Assembly (NCBI GenBank): GCA_001725255.1
Contig: MEFV01000008.1
Coordinates: 306,558-370,557 of the forward strand
Reading direction: 5' to 3'
Length of the DNA stretch: 64,000 nt
DNA from: Comamonas sp. SCN 67-35
GTDB lineage: Bacteria; Pseudomonadota; Gammaproteobacteria; Burkholderiales; Burkholderiaceae_C
Shown: one piece after another, positions 29,223 through 39,763 of the stretch
How positions within the stretch are numbered: the first letter of the stretch is position 1
How the letters are laid out: each line of letters starts with the position of its first letter
The notes under the pieces: generated by a model
Databases searched by the model: none
What the model was told of the DNA's origin: nothing
Seen by the model: the letters and a program-made list of their open reading frames with translations, nothing else
Program-made: the position numbers and the translations under genes

Positions 29223-31256
29223 ATGGCCAATGCCTCACTGATGGCGAACGCGATCCGCGCGCTCGCAATGGATGCCGTTCAACTCGCCAATTCGGGCCAC
29301 CCCGGCGCGCCCATGGGCATGGCCGACATGGCCGTGGCGCTGTGGGGGCGGCACCTGTCGCACAACCCGGCCCACCCGCATTGGGCCAATCGCGACCGCT
29401 TCGTGCTCTCCAACGGCCACGGTTCGATGCTGCTGTACGCGCTCTTGCACCTCACCGGCTACGACCTGCCGATGGACGAACTCAAGCACTTCCGCCAGTT
29501 GCACAGCCGCACCGCCGGGCATCCCGAGGTGGGCGTGACGCCGGGCGTGGAAACCACCACCGGGCCGCTGGGCCAGGGTACGGCCAACGCCGTGGGCATG
29601 GCGCTGGCCGAGAAACTGCTGGCGGCCGAGTTCAACCGCGAGGGGCACACGGTGGTCGATCACCACACCTATGTGTTCCTGGGCGACGGCTGCCTGATGG
29701 AAGGCATCAGCCACGAGGCCTGCGCGCTCGCGGGCGCGTGGAAATTGAACAAGCTGATCGCGCTCTACGACGACAACGGCATCAGCATCGACGGCAAGGT
29801 CAGCCCCTGGTACGTGGACGACGTGGCGCAGCGCTTCAACGCCTACCAGTGGAACGTGATCGGCCCGATCGACGGGCACAACCCCGACATCGTCGATGCG
29901 GCGATCGCGCAGGCGCGCGAGGAAACCGACCGTCCCACGCTCATCATCTGCAAGACGCACATCGGCCAGGGCAGCCCCAACCGCGCGAACACCGCCAAGG
30001 CGCACGGCGAACCGCTGGGCGCGGACGAAATCGCGCTCACGCGCGAGCGTCTGGGTTGGACGCACGGGCCGTTCGAGATTCCGGCCGGGGTCTATGCCGA
30101 CTGGGACGCTAGGGCTGCGGGCGCCCAGCGCGAAGCCGCGTGGAACAAGCGCTTTGCCGCCTATGCCAAGGCCTACCCCGAACTCGCGGCCGAGTTCACG
30201 CGCCGCATGGCGGGCGAGCTGCCGAAACACTTCGCGCAGACGGCGGTGGACGCCGTCGTCGAGGCGCACACCAAGGCCGAGACCGTGGCCAGCCGCAAGG
30301 CGAGCCAGATCACGCTCGAAGCCTTCACCGCGAAGTTGCCCGAGCTGCTGGGCGGCAGCGCCGACCTCACGGGCTCCAACCTCACGAACACCAGGAGCAC
30401 GCCGCAACTGCGCTTCGACGCCACGGGCGCCGTGGTGCGGGGCGAAGACGGCAGCACGGGCCGGCACATCAACTACGGCGTGCGCGAGTTCGGCATGGCC
30501 GCGATCATGAACGGCATCACGCTGCACGGCGGCTTCATCCCCTACGGCGGCACCTTCGCGACGTTTTCCGACTACAGCCGCAACGCGATCCGCATGGCGG
30601 CGCTGATGAAAGTGCGCGTGGTGCACGTGCTCACGCACGACTCGATCGGCCTGGGCGAGGACGGCCCCACGCACCAGCCGGTGGAGCACGCGGCCAGCCT
30701 GCGCCTGATTCCGGGGCTGGACGTCTGGCGCCCGGCCGATACGGCCGAGACGGCGGTGGCCTGGAGCGTGGCGCTGACCAACGCGCAGCGGCCCACGGCG
30801 CTGCTGCTGTCGCGCCAGAACCTGCCCTATCTGCCCAAGAAGGCGCTGGGCGACATCTCGCGCGGCGCCTACATCCTGGCCGAGCCGCAGGACGCGGGCC
30901 TGAAGAAAAAGGCGCAGGCGGTGATCATCGCGACGGGCTCCGAGGTGCAATTGGCGCTGGCCGCACAAAAATTGCTTGCCAGCCAAAAAATCGCCGTGCG
31001 TGTGGTCTCCATGCCGAGTACAACCGCGTTTGACCGCGAAAGCGTCAAATACAAGAAGCTGGTGCTGCCCGAGGGCCTGCCGCGCATTGCCGTGGAGATG
31101 GGCGTGACCGACGGCTGGTGGAAGTACGGCTGCGCGGCGGTGGTGGGGCTGGACCGCTTTGGTGAATCGGCCCCGGCCAAGGTGCTGCTGCCGCACTTCG
31201 GCTTCACGGCCGAGAATGTCGCCGCCACGGTGCGGGCGGCGCTCAGGCGCAAATGA
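29223..31256 (+). CDS. tkt: Transketolase
   Basis: Thiamine-diphosphate enzyme of the pentose phosphate/Calvin pathways, moving two-carbon units between sugar phosphates. At 677 residues it has the N-terminal [11 protein letters not shown], the [21 protein letters not shown] segment, the TPP-binding [13 protein letters not shown] and the pyrimidine domain with [13 protein letters not shown] and [19 protein letters not shown] -10-like TAAAAT lies at 29172-29177 without a convincing -35. It is followed 31 bases later by gap, the common Burkholderiales carbon-metabolism order. Confidence 0.96.
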   Translation: MANASLMANAIRALAMDAVQLANSGHPGAPMGMADMAVALWGRHLSHNPAHPHWANRDRFVLSNGHGSMLLYALLHLTGYDLPMDELKHFRQLHSRTAGHPEVGVTPGVETTTGPLGQGTANAVGMALAEKLLAAEFNREGHTVVDHHTYVFLGDGCLMEGISHEACALAGAWKLNKLIALYDDNGISIDGKVSPWYVDDVAQRFNAYQWNVIGPIDGHNPDIVDAAIAQAREETDRPTLIICKTHIGQGSPNRANTAKAHGEPLGADEIALTRERLGWTHGPFEIPAGVYADWDARAAGAQREAAWNKRFAAYAKAYPELAAEFTRRMAGELPKHFAQTAVDAVVEAHTKAETVASRKASQITLEAFTAKLPELLGGSADLTGSNLTNTRSTPQLRFDATGAVVRGEDGSTGRHINYGVREFGMAAIMNGITLHGGFIPYGGTFATFSDYSRNAIRMAALMKVRVVHVLTHDSIGLGEDGPTHQPVEHAASLRLIPGLDVWRPADTAETAVAWSVALTNAQRPTALLLSRQNLPYLPKKALGDISRGAYILAEPQDAGLKKKAQAVIIATGSEVQLALAAQKLLASQKIAVRVVSMPSTTAFDRESVKYKKLVLPEGLPRIAVEMGVTDGWWKYGCAAVVGLDRFGESAPAKVLLPHFGFTAENVAATVRAALRRK

Positions 31257-31263
31257 TTTTTAG

Positions 31264-32289
<1,026 letters not shown>

Positions 32290-32307
32290 GCGCGGCACGC
32301 AGACATC

Positions 32308-32335
32308 AAAAAACGCACCCTCGGGTGCGTTTTTT
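32308..32335. terminator. Bidirectional intrinsic terminator after gap
   Basis: AAAAAACGCACCC and GGGTGCGTTTTTT form a perfect stem with a two-base centre. The A and T runs make it work for either strand. It lies 18 bases past the gap stop. Confidence 0.92.
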
Positions 32336-32351
32336 GTGGGTTGATGGAAAT

Positions 32352-32414
32352 TGTGGGAGCGGCTTCAGCCGCGAATGCCGGTGCATGACCTTCGCGGCAG
32401 AAGCCGCTCCCGCA
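32352..32414. repeat. REPIN-type inverted repeat, complete
   Basis: Two REP sequences in opposite orientation: GTGGGAGCGGCTTCAGCCG (32353 on) and its inverse GCAGAAGCCGCTCCCGC (to 32413), separated by about 15 bases. Each REP also has an internal short palindrome. A second, truncated copy is at 63871-63914. Such elements are moved by REP-associated tyrosine transposases; none is in this window. Confidence 0.85.
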
Positions 32415-32442
32415 AGGGGAGAATCGAAGGCGGATTCTTGTG

Positions 32443-33411
32443 CTACCAGGTCTCGCGCAGCACGTCGTTGTAGGCGTGATCGCCCAGCTGGCGCTGCGAG
32501 GCGGGCGTGACATAGACCTGATCGGCGAATTCGTAGGTGTTGGGGTCTGCGCCGCCGACCAGCGTGCCGCTGGTGCACAGCGAGGAATTGACCTGGCCCG
32601 CGCCTGTGCCTATGCCCGGCCCCGCATCGACCGAGGTGCAGACCGGGCTCGTGCTGTTGACGAAGCCGATGTAGTTCCAGGGACGGTGGTAGGTGTCGTT
32701 GATCGGGTTCACGTAGCCGGCCATCTCGATGTAGCGCACGTTCGCGCCCAGGTCCTGGATGTTCAGCAGCAGGCTGTTGTTGAAGGCGTCGCTGGCGCTG
32801 GTGAGCAGGTCCGGCTGCCCCAGCGTCGTGGCCCAGGGCGTGCGTCCGAGGCGGTAGACCCCGGCGACGACCACGTGCAGATTCGCGCCCGACAGGCGGC
32901 GGACCTGCGCGGCCAGATCGGCGCCGGCCTGGGTGGCCTGCGCGACGTACTGGGCGGCGGTCTGGGTGCCGGTCCGCACCGCCTGCATGCCCACGATGAG
33001 GTCGGCCGTGCCGGCGCTCATCAGCGCCATGTCCTTGGGCTGCACCGTCTGGGTGGCAAGGAAATGGTCCACCTGCTCGGCAATCGTTGCGGTGGCGGCA
33101 TTGCCGGCCGCGTCGGGCTTGGCGTTGATGCGGGCGTTGCCTTGCGCGTAGCTCATGCCGCCGGCGGCGGCAGAGGCGAGCGTCAGGCCGTAGTGCTGCG
33201 CGACCTGGATCGTCCAGTTGTTCACGCTGCCGTCGTTGACGGTGTAGCGGCCGCTGCCCGTGGCGTCGCCCAGGTAGGCCATGCTGTCGCCGAAGGCGAT
33301 CATGCGTTGGGGGACGAAGGCTTTCTCGACGCTGGAGCCGCAGGCGGCCAGCCAGGCGGTCGAGACGCAGGCCGCGGCCAGGAGGGAGCGGCGCAACCAA
33401 AGTGCTGCCAT
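32443..33411 (-). CDS. SGNH/GDSL hydrolase family lipoprotein
   Basis: A 322-residue predicted secreted esterase or lipase. The signal peptide ends in a lipobox (STAWLAAC, Cys24). The block I serine motif is FGDSMAYLG (GDS near residue 41) and the C-terminus carries a candidate Asp/His pair (GDHAYNDVL). The middle is typical of autotransporter-type GDSL passenger domains, but no beta-barrel follows, so it is probably anchored only by lipid. The substrate is unknown. Short intergenic regions flank it and no operon partner is evident. Confidence 0.85.
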   Translation of the reverse strand: MAALWLRRSLLAAACVSTAWLAACGSSVEKAFVPQRMIAFGDSMAYLGDATGSGRYTVNDGSVNNWTIQVAQHYGLTLASAAAGGMSYAQGNARINAKPDAAGNAATATIAEQVDHFLATQTVQPKDMALMSAGTADLIVGMQAVRTGTQTAAQYVAQATQAGADLAAQVRRLSGANLHVVVAGVYRLGRTPWATTLGQPDLLTSASDAFNNSLLLNIQDLGANVRYIEMAGYVNPINDTYHRPWNYIGFVNSTSPVCTSVDAGPGIGTGAGQVNSSLCTSGTLVGGADPNTYEFADQVYVTPASQRQLGDHAYNDVLRETW

Positions 33412-33461
33412 GAGATGGTTCTCCAAAAGATTGGGAGCGAGTGTAAAGGACTCGGGAGGGG

Positions 33462-34460
33462 TCAGCCCGCGGCGGCGGCGCGCTGAAGGCGGTCGCGCAC
33501 GCCGTCCCAGGACGGGTCTTCGGGCGGCACCTCGACCCAGATCAGGCGCGCGCCGCGCTCGTCGAACGCGCGCAGCTGGGCAAAGAGCTCGTGCGCCGCG
33601 TCGGCCGGGGCTTCGGGCATCTGGACGAAGGGCATGCGCGGCGTGGGCAGGCGCAGGCGGCTGCGGGCATAGACGGCCACGTGCACGGCATCGTCGCCCA
33701 GCACGTTCAGGCCCGCCTGCAGCTCCCTGGCACTCATCAGCCGCAGCGTCGCCTTGGGTGCGTAATGAGCCAAAAGCGTTCCTGAGGCCCGTGGGGTATG
33801 CGCGCTCAGCTCCTCTTTCGAGAGAATGCGCTGGCCGCAGGCGCGGGCCAGATCGACGGGATCGAGCACGCCGGGGCGCAGCAGCACGGGCTGGCCGCGC
33901 GTGCAGTCGACGATGGTCGATTCGATGCCGACCGCGCACGCCCCGCCGTCGAGCACGAGCAGCGCCTCGCCGAATTCCTCCCGCACGTGTGCCGCCGTCG
34001 TCGGGCTCACGCGCCCGAATCGGTTGGCGCTGGGCGCCGCCAGGCCGTGCAGCGGCGGCTCGTGCGCGGCGCAGGCCGCCAGCACGCGCCGCGCCACCGG
34101 GTGCGAGGGGCAGCGCAGGCCGATGCTCTCCTGCCCGCCGGCGGCGGCGCGGGCGACCCCGTCGCGCCGCGGCAGGATGAGCGTGAGCGGGCCGGGCCAG
34201 AAGGCATCGATCAGCCGCTGCGCGAAGCCAGGCACCTCGCGCGCGTAGTGCGCCACGCCCTCGGGGCTGGCCACATGCACGATCAGCGGGTGGTTGGCGG
34301 GACGGCCCTTGGTGCTGAAGATGCGCGCCACGGCCGCCTCGTCATCGGCGTTGGCCGCAAGGCCGTAGACGGTTTCGGTCGGCAGGCCCAGCAGCTCGCC
34401 GCGCGCCAGCGCCGCGACGGCGGCCTGCACGGAGCTTTCGAGCGTGCCGTCCAGGATCAT
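33462..34460 (-). CDS. sua5: Threonylcarbamoyl-AMP synthase, Sua5 type
   Basis: Makes threonylcarbamoyl-AMP from threonine, bicarbonate and ATP for the universal t6A modification at position 37 of tRNAs reading ANN codons. At 332 residues it has both the YrdC-like catalytic domain (LPTETVYGLAANA near residue 27, the STKGRPANHPLIVH loop, AAPSANRFGRVSPT) and the smaller C-terminal Sua5 domain, distinguishing it from the short TsaC form. It starts 3 bases after the purK stop, so it is the third gene of a purE-purK-sua5 operon. Confidence 0.93.
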   Translation of the reverse strand: MILDGTLESSVQAAVAALARGELLGLPTETVYGLAANADDEAAVARIFSTKGRPANHPLIVHVASPEGVAHYAREVPGFAQRLIDAFWPGPLTLILPRRDGVARAAAGGQESIGLRCPSHPVARRVLAACAAHEPPLHGLAAPSANRFGRVSPTTAAHVREEFGEALLVLDGGACAVGIESTIVDCTRGQPVLLRPGVLDPVDLARACGQRILSKEELSAHTPRASGTLLAHYAPKATLRLMSARELQAGLNVLGDDAVHVAVYARSRLRLPTPRMPFVQMPEAPADAAHELFAQLRAFDERGARLIWVEVPPEDPSWDGVRDRLQRAAAAG

Positions 34461-34463
34461 GGT

Positions 34464-35651
34464 TCAGAAGGCGTCGATGCCGAGGATGCGCGCGGCTTGC
34501 AGTGCCGTGGCGCGCGCCGCCTCGGGCGTGGCGCCGGTGAGGGTCAGGTGCCCCATCTTGCGCCCGCGCCGCGCCTCGCGCTTGCCGTACAGGTGCAGGT
34601 GGGCGCCTTCCAGGCGCAGCACCGCGTCCCACGGCGGCGTGGCGGCGCTGGCCGAATGCGCGAACCACAGGTCGCCCAGCAGGTTGAGCATGATGGCCGG
34701 GCTGTGCTGGCGCGGCGCCGTGAGCGGCAGGCCGGTCATGGCGCGCACCTGCAGCTCGAACTGCGAGACGTCCGAGCCGTCGATGCTCCAGTGCCCGCTG
34801 TTGTGCGGGCGCGGCGCGATCTCGTTGACCACGAGCCGCCCGTCCTGCAGTACGAAGAATTCGACGCAGAGCACGCCCACGTAGTGAAGCTCTTGCGCTA
34901 TCGATTGCGCAGCTGTTAACGCTTGTTGTGCAAGGGCTGGAGTCACATTTCCTTCGAAAACTTCGGTGACCGCCAGAATGCCCTCGCGGTGCAGGTTGCG
35001 CTGCACGGGCAGGTTCACCACGGTGCCATCGCGCCCGCGCGCCAGCACCACCGAGCATTCGAGCGCCAGCGGCAGCATCTTTTCGAGCACGCAGGGCGCG
35101 CGATGCAGCTGCTCCCACGCCGCTGCGAGCTGCGCCCGCGTGGCCACGCGCGCCTGGCCCTTGCCGTCGTAGCCCAGCGTGGCGGTTTTGAGGATGCCGG
35201 GCAGCAGCTCGTCCGCCACGGCCGCAAGCTGTTCGGCGGTTTCGATCACCGCATGCGGCGCCACCGGCACGCCGCAGTGCATGAAATGCGCCTTCTCGCG
35301 CGCTCGGTGCTGCGCCACGGCCACGGCGTGAGCGTCGGGTGAGACGGCGATGCGCTGCGCGAGCGTGCGCAGCGCGCCCGCGGGCACGTTCTCGAATTCG
35401 GTGGTGACGGCGGCGCACAGCCGGGCGAGTTCGTCCAGACCCTGCGCGTCTTCGTAACCGGCGCGGATATGGTGGTGGCTTACGCGCCCGGCGGGGCTGT
35501 CGGCGTCGGGGTCGAGCACGGCGGTGAAGTAGCCCATGGCCTGCGCAGCATGCACGAACATGCGCCCGAGCTGCCCGCCGCCCAGCACGCCCAGCGTGCT
35601 TTGACGGCTCGCGCCGAGCGTCGCGCCCGGCAGGATCACGCCTTGCGTCAT
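34464..35651 (-). CDS. purK: N5-carboxyaminoimidazole ribonucleotide synthase
   Basis: ATP-grasp enzyme that carboxylates AIR to N5-CAIR in purine synthesis. At 395 residues it has the N-terminal GVLGGGQLGRM motif, the TEFENVP segment, the central KTATLGYDGKGQ loop and the ATP-grasp core ending in VNEIAPRPHNSGHWSIDG. It overlaps the purE stop by 4 bases (ATGA). The stretch at 34909-34945 matches the dispersed AGCT-CGCTTG repeat, yet the encoded helix aligns normally, so it may be chance or an absorbed copy. Confidence 0.95.
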   Translation of the reverse strand: MTQGVILPGATLGASRQSTLGVLGGGQLGRMFVHAAQAMGYFTAVLDPDADSPAGRVSHHHIRAGYEDAQGLDELARLCAAVTTEFENVPAGALRTLAQRIAVSPDAHAVAVAQHRAREKAHFMHCGVPVAPHAVIETAEQLAAVADELLPGILKTATLGYDGKGQARVATRAQLAAAWEQLHRAPCVLEKMLPLALECSVVLARGRDGTVVNLPVQRNLHREGILAVTEVFEGNVTPALAQQALTAAQSIAQELHYVGVLCVEFFVLQDGRLVVNEIAPRPHNSGHWSIDGSDVSQFELQVRAMTGLPLTAPRQHSPAIMLNLLGDLWFAHSASAATPPWDAVLRLEGAHLHLYGKREARRGRKMGHLTLTGATPEAARATALQAARILGIDAF

Positions 35652-36145
35652 GGCGCGGCCGGTGGCAGCCGCATGGCCTGCGCGGCCGCGGTCTGCTCGC
35701 GCCGGTAGGCTTCAAGCCGCTCGCGCAGCGCCGGCTGCTCACCCGCCAGCAGCGCCACGGCGAACAGCGCCGCATTGGCCGCACCGGCCGGGCCGATGGC
35801 GAAGGTGGCCACCGGCACGCCCTTGGGCATCTGCACGATGGAGTACAGCGAATCCACGCCCTGCAGGTGGCGGCTGGCCACCGGCACACCCAGCACCGGC
35901 ACCGTGGTCTTGGCCGCGAGCATGCCGGGCAGGTGCGCCGCGCCCCCGGCGCCCGCGATGATGGCCTTGAGGCCGCGCGCCGCCGCCTGCTCGGCGTACG
36001 CGAACATCTCGTCGGGCATGCGGTGCGCGGAGACGACGCGCGCCTCGTGCGCGATGCCGAAGTGCTGCAGGATGGCGACGGCGTGCTGCAGGGTCTCCCA
36101 GTCACTGGAAGAGCCCATGACGACGCCGATCTGGATGGAATTCAT
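35648..36145 (-). CDS. purE: N5-carboxyaminoimidazole ribonucleotide mutase
   Basis: Converts N5-CAIR to CAIR, the step after PurK. At 165 residues it has the class I landmarks GSSSDWE (11-17), the SAHRMPDEM catalytic His region and GAGGAAHLPGM, then PVLGVPVASRHLQGVDSLYS. It is the first gene of purE-purK-sua5. The 197 bases to the divergent thioredoxin-like gene must hold both promoters. Confidence 0.96.
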   Translation of the reverse strand: MNSIQIGVVMGSSSDWETLQHAVAILQHFGIAHEARVVSAHRMPDEMFAYAEQAAARGLKAIIAGAGGAAHLPGMLAAKTTVPVLGVPVASRHLQGVDSLYSIVQMPKGVPVATFAIGPAGAANAALFAVALLAGEQPALRERLEAYRREQTAAAQAMRLPPAAP

Positions 36146-36342
36146 GGGGCTGGGCGGCGCGCGGCACGCCAGACGGTCAAAGGCCCTTGATTTTACGTGC
36201 GTGCGCGCCCACCTGCCTGACGCCTGCGGGGCGTGGGAGCGGTTTTGGCGTCCTCCTGCGCCATCACGATCGCCCGCTTGCCGGACAATCGACGCATTTC
36301 CTCCGGCAGGTGGTTTGCCGGGGTGTTTTCAGGAGCGAACCC

Positions 36343-37230
36343 ATGATTGACGTCACCGTCGCGAATTTTGAAGCAGAGGTGATCGCCGCATCCAGCGCGG
36401 TCCCCGTGTTGGTGGATTTCTGGGCCCCGTGGTGCGGCCCGTGCAAGACGCTGGGCCCCATTCTCGAAAAGCTCGAGACCGACTACGCCGGGCGCTTCAA
36501 GCTCGCCAAGATCGACTCCGACCAAGAGCAGCAGCTCGCCGCGATGTTCGGCGTGCGCAGCATCCCCACCGTGGTGCTGATGATGGACGGCCAGCCGGTC
36601 GATGGCTTCATGGGCGCGCTGCCCGAAAGCCAGGTGCGCGCCTTCCTGGACAAGCACCTGCCCCCGGCCGAGGAGGCGCAGGAGGATGCAGTGCAGGACG
36701 CGCCCGAGGCGGGCGATGCCCTGCAGCGGCTGCAGGACGCCGTGGCGGCCGACCCGGCCAACGACGATGCGCGCTTCGGGCTCGTCAAGCTGCTGCTGCA
36801 GCGCGGCGAGCTCGATGCCGCCAAGGTGGCGTTCGCGCCCGTGGCCGCGAAGGTGGAGATCTCGCGGCGGCTTGCGGCCCTGCAGTTGTGGATCAATGCG
36901 ATCGACTTCCTCGCGGCCCAGCCTGCGGGCGAGAGCGCCATCGTCGCGCTCGACGGCCGGATCGCGGCCAACAAGCGCGACTTCGAGGCGCGCCTGGACC
37001 GCGCGCGCATCCTGCTGGCCGTGCACCGCTTCACGGACGCGATGGATGAACTGCTGGAAATCCTCATGCGCGACAAGGGCTGGAACGAGGGCGCGGCGCG
37101 CAAGGCCTATGTCGCCATCCTCGACCTGATCGAGCCGCCCGAGGTCAAGGTGGCCGATGGCCAGATTCCGCCGCAAGACCCTGTGGTGGCCACTTACCGC
37201 CGGCGGCTGTCCAGCGTCGTGCTGAGCTGA
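36343..37230 (+). CDS. Thioredoxin-TPR co-chaperone (CnoX/YbbN-like)
   Basis: A 295-residue fusion of an N-terminal thioredoxin domain, with an intact WCGPC redox site (Cys31, Cys34), and a C-terminal TPR-like helical region. This is the architecture of CnoX, a holdase linked to GroEL under oxidative chlorine stress in E. coli, where the redox site is altered. Here CGPC suggests real thiol-disulfide activity. The start is supported by AGGAG eight bases upstream. The next gene begins at the stop codon (TGATG). Confidence 0.88.
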   Translation: MIDVTVANFEAEVIAASSAVPVLVDFWAPWCGPCKTLGPILEKLETDYAGRFKLAKIDSDQEQQLAAMFGVRSIPTVVLMMDGQPVDGFMGALPESQVRAFLDKHLPPAEEAQEDAVQDAPEAGDALQRLQDAVAADPANDDARFGLVKLLLQRGELDAAKVAFAPVAAKVEISRRLAALQLWINAIDFLAAQPAGESAIVALDGRIAANKRDFEARLDRARILLAVHRFTDAMDELLEILMRDKGWNEGAARKAYVAILDLIEPPEVKVADGQIPPQDPVVATYRRRLSSVVLS

Positions 37231-38054
37231 TGCGCGCACGCCGGGCAGGCGCCGGGGCGCTGCTCGCGGCGCTCTGGCTCGTCGGCTGCGCGAGCGTGCC
37301 GCCGCCCGATGCGTGGATCACGGGCGCGGCCGTCACGCGCCAGCCGGTCGCTCTCCCCGCGCCGGTCGTCTTCGAGGCGGCGCTGCTGCGCTGGGACAGC
37401 GACGGCGCGCCGCCCACGGTGCTCGCGCGCCAGCGCCTGGATGACGCAGGCGCGCCGCCCTATGCCCTGCGTCTGGCGTACCGGCAGGCGCAGATCGAGC
37501 CAGGCGCGCGCTACCGTGTGCGTGCCAGCGTGTCGACCGATGAGCAGCGGCTGCTCGCCACCGAGCGCGACGTGCCCGTGCTGCTTGACCCCGGGCTGCG
37601 CCGCGCCGACGTGCTGCTGGCGCGCGTGCCGCCGCTGGCGGCCACGGCGCAGGCCACGGTGGCGCTGCGCCAGACCTGGTGGCGGCTCGTGGACATCGTG
37701 GATGCTCCCGGGGCCGTGGGTGCGCCGGCCGCCCATGCCCAGCCCGCACACCTGCTGCTGCATGCGGGTGAGGCGCGTCTGAGCGGCTCGGGCGGGTGCA
37801 ATCGCCTGGCGGGGCGGTACCAGCTGGACGGCGCCCGCCTGCGGTTCATCGGTTTGAGCGCGTCGCTCAAGCTTTGCCTGGATGGCGGCCTGGCCGAGGC
37901 GGCGTTTTTCGAGCGCCTGCCCAAGGTTGCGTCGTACCGGCAGCGCGGCCGGATGCTGGAGCTGCGCGCCAGCGACGGCACGCCGCTCTTGCGCCTGCAG
38001 GCCGAGGAGCGGGGCCTGGCGCCCCTGCCGCCCGCGGCGCAGATCAGCCAGTGA
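37230..38054 (+). CDS. YbaY-like and META-domain lipoprotein
   Basis: A 274-residue envelope lipoprotein. The lipobox is LWLVGC (Cys20). Residues about 30-140 resemble the YbaY-type beta domain, with pairs of strands such as [12 protein letters not shown] and [12 protein letters not shown]. Residues about 150-265 resemble the META/HslJ domain ([26 protein letters not shown]). The function is unknown; META proteins are linked to stress tolerance. It starts on the stop codon of the thioredoxin-TPR gene and overlaps the purC 3' end by 11 bases. Confidence 0.82.
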   Translation: MRARRAGAGALLAALWLVGCASVPPPDAWITGAAVTRQPVALPAPVVFEAALLRWDSDGAPPTVLARQRLDDAGAPPYALRLAYRQAQIEPGARYRVRASVSTDEQRLLATERDVPVLLDPGLRRADVLLARVPPLAATAQATVALRQTWWRLVDIVDAPGAVGAPAAHAQPAHLLLHAGEARLSGSGGCNRLAGRYQLDGARLRFIGLSASLKLCLDGGLAEAAFFERLPKVASYRQRGRMLELRASDGTPLLRLQAEERGLAPLPPAAQISQ

Positions 38055-38961
38055 GCCGCTCGAAAGCCTCGCGGTACTTGGCGGCGGTTTTCTCGATCAC
38101 GTCCTGCGGCAGGTGCGGCGCGGGCGCGGTCTTGTTCCAGGGCCGGCCGTTCACCTGCGCCTGCTCCAGCCAGTCGCGCACGAACTGCTTGTCGTAGCTC
38201 GGCGGGTTGCTGCCCGCCGCCAGCGCCGCCTCGTAGCCCTCCACGGGCCAGTAGCGCGAGCTGTCGGGCGTGAGCACCTCGTCCATCAGCACCAGCGTGC
38301 CGTCCTTGGCCAGGCCGAATTCGAACTTGGTGTCGGCAATGATCAGGCCGCGCGTGAGCGCATAGGCGGCCGCGGCTTCGTACAGCGCGATGGCGGTGTC
38401 GCGGATTTGGCCGGCCAGCGCCTCGCCCACCATCGCCACCGTCTTCTCGTAGGTGATGTTCTCGTCGTGCCCCGACGTGGCCTTGGCCGCGGGCGTGTAG
38501 ATGGGCCGGGGCAGGCGCGCGGCGTTCGTCAAGCCGCCCGGCAGCGCCACGCCGCAGACGCTGCGGCTCGCCTGGTATTCCTTCCAGCCGCTGCCCGCCA
38601 GGTAGCCGCGCACCACGGCCTCGATGGCGATGGGCTCAAGGCGCCGCACCAGCATGGCGCGGCCCTGCACCTGGGCCACCTCGGCGGGCGTGACCACGCT
38701 CTCGGGCGCCTCGCCCGTGAGGTGGTTGGGGATGATGTGGCCGAGCCGGGCGAACCAGAACAGCGCCATCTGCGTGAGCAGCTGGCCCTTGCCGGGGATG
38801 GGCTCGCCCATGATCACGTCGAAGGCCGAGAGGCGGTCGCTCGCGACCATCAGGATGCGGTCCTCGCCCACGGCGTAGTTGTCGCGCACCTTGCCGCGCG
38901 CCAGCAGCTTCAGGGACGTGAGGGAGGAGGTGTGCAGGGCGTCGGGGGCGGAAACGGTCAT
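38044..38961 (-). CDS. purC: Phosphoribosylaminoimidazole-succinocarboxamide synthase
   Basis: Joins aspartate to CAIR using ATP to give SAICAR, the substrate of PurB. At 305 residues this is the longer, yeast-like form: [11 protein letters not shown] near the N-terminus, [23 protein letters not shown], then IADTKFEFG and [12 protein letters not shown]. It is separate from purE-purK but only 2 kb away. A palindromic element shared with the metQ leader lies 58 bases ahead of its start codon. Confidence 0.96.
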   Translation of the reverse strand: MTVSAPDALHTSSLTSLKLLARGKVRDNYAVGEDRILMVASDRLSAFDVIMGEPIPGKGQLLTQMALFWFARLGHIIPNHLTGEAPESVVTPAEVAQVQGRAMLVRRLEPIAIEAVVRGYLAGSGWKEYQASRSVCGVALPGGLTNAARLPRPIYTPAAKATSGHDENITYEKTVAMVGEALAGQIRDTAIALYEAAAAYALTRGLIIADTKFEFGLAKDGTLVLMDEVLTPDSSRYWPVEGYEAALAAGSNPPSYDKQFVRDWLEQAQVNGRPWNKTAPAPHLPQDVIEKTAAKYREAFERLTG

Positions 38962-39356
38962 GGAAAAAGGCGCGCCGCCCAGTCAGAGGTTGAGGGTTTT
39001 TCCGCCGTGCCAGAAAGGCGTGCCCAAACACCTCTGATCGAGGCGCAAAGCGCAGACATAGCACGGGCTATGGCGAGCATTTGCAACGATGAGCAGGGGT
39101 GTTTGGGCATGCGAGGCGGGCATGGGGGAAAGAGTCTCAGCCTCTCAAGCGGCGCGGGTCGTTGGGCTGGCAATCCCGCCATTGTGCAGCGTTTTGCCGG
39201 TTTTGCGGGACAAGGCCATGCGCGCTGCTCGGATGAGGGTTTGCGCGGGGCAACTTTGCGGCGCATAGTGGCTCCAATTCGCCAGACAGCTTCGTCAGCC
39301 GTCTCCGGCTTTGCCGCCGGTGACATTGTCCAACGGTGCAATCACAGGAGATTCCC
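38962..39356. other. purC-hpf divergent intergenic region
   Basis: 395 bases with no credible gene. 39020-39110 is the structured palindrome described separately. 39111-39356 should hold the hpf promoter and possibly the purC promoter; no sigma-70 pair stands out. A TGGCA...TTGTGCA stretch near 39174 was considered as a sigma-54 site, but its GG and GC spacing is wrong. Confidence 0.6.
39020..39110. repeat. Long palindromic structured element, copy 2
   Basis: The outer arms GTGCCCAAACACCTCTG (39020-39036) and the inverse at 39094-39110 match at 15 of 17 positions. The core 39041-39088 aligns without gaps to 17378-17425 (37 of 48 identical). The inner stem is CATAGC/GCTATG (39057-39062 and 39067-39072) around a 4-base loop. 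It lies 58 bases before the purC start codon, in the same orientation relative to the gene as copy 1 relative to metQ. Confidence 0.85.
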
Positions 39357-39707
39357 ATGAATTTGACGATCAGTGGCCATCACCTCGAAGTGACCCCCGC
39401 CTTGCGCGGCTACGTCACGTCCAAGCTCGATCGGCTCATGCGGCATTTCGACCAGATGGTCGACATCAAGGTGCTGCTCACGGTGGAGAAGCAGAAAGAG
39501 AAGGAAAAACGCCAGCGCGCCGAATGCAGCGTGCGCGTCAAGGGCTCGGACCTGTTTGCCGAGGCCAGTCACTTCGATCTCTATGCCGCGATCGACGCGC
39601 TCGTGGACAAGCTCGATCGCCAGGTGGTGCGCCACAAGACGCGGGTGCAGGATCACCAGGCCGAGGTGCACCGCAGCCTGATGCAGGCCGCCGGGGCCGC
39701 CGCCTGA
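39357..39707 (+). CDS. hpf: Ribosome hibernation-promoting factor, short form
   Basis: Binds the 30S decoding region in starvation, blocking translation and favouring ribosome dimers. At 116 residues it has the family pattern MNLTISGHHLEVTPALRGYV, the basic KEKEKRQRAE segment and the DLYAAIDALVDKLDRQV helix. The start at 39357 has an excellent ribosome site (AGGAG at 39346-39350). In many proteobacteria hpf follows rpoN; here it stands alone, divergent from purC. A terminator follows directly. Confidence 0.94.
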   Translation: MNLTISGHHLEVTPALRGYVTSKLDRLMRHFDQMVDIKVLLTVEKQKEKEKRQRAECSVRVKGSDLFAEASHFDLYAAIDALVDKLDRQVVRHKTRVQDHQAEVHRSLMQAAGAAA

Positions 39708-39727
39708 GCGTTCCCTTCATCCACGCA

Positions 39728-39751
39728 ACCGCCCCGAGGGGCGGTTTTTTT
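39728..39751 (+). terminator. Intrinsic terminator after hpf
   Basis: ACCGCCCC/GGGGCGGT forms an 8-bp stem with a two-base loop, followed by seven T residues. It separates hpf from the polyphosphate kinase gene. Confidence 0.92.
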
Positions 39752-39763
39752 GTGCGCCGGCCG

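Noticed and set aside
36232..36256. REP-like GTGGGAGCGG upstream of the thioredoxin-TPR gene
   Set aside because: Only ten bases match and there is no inverted partner.
39170..39195. Sigma-54-like TGGCA...TTGTGCA ahead of hpf
   Set aside because: The distance between the GG and GC elements does not fit the required spacing, and rpoN is not adjacent.
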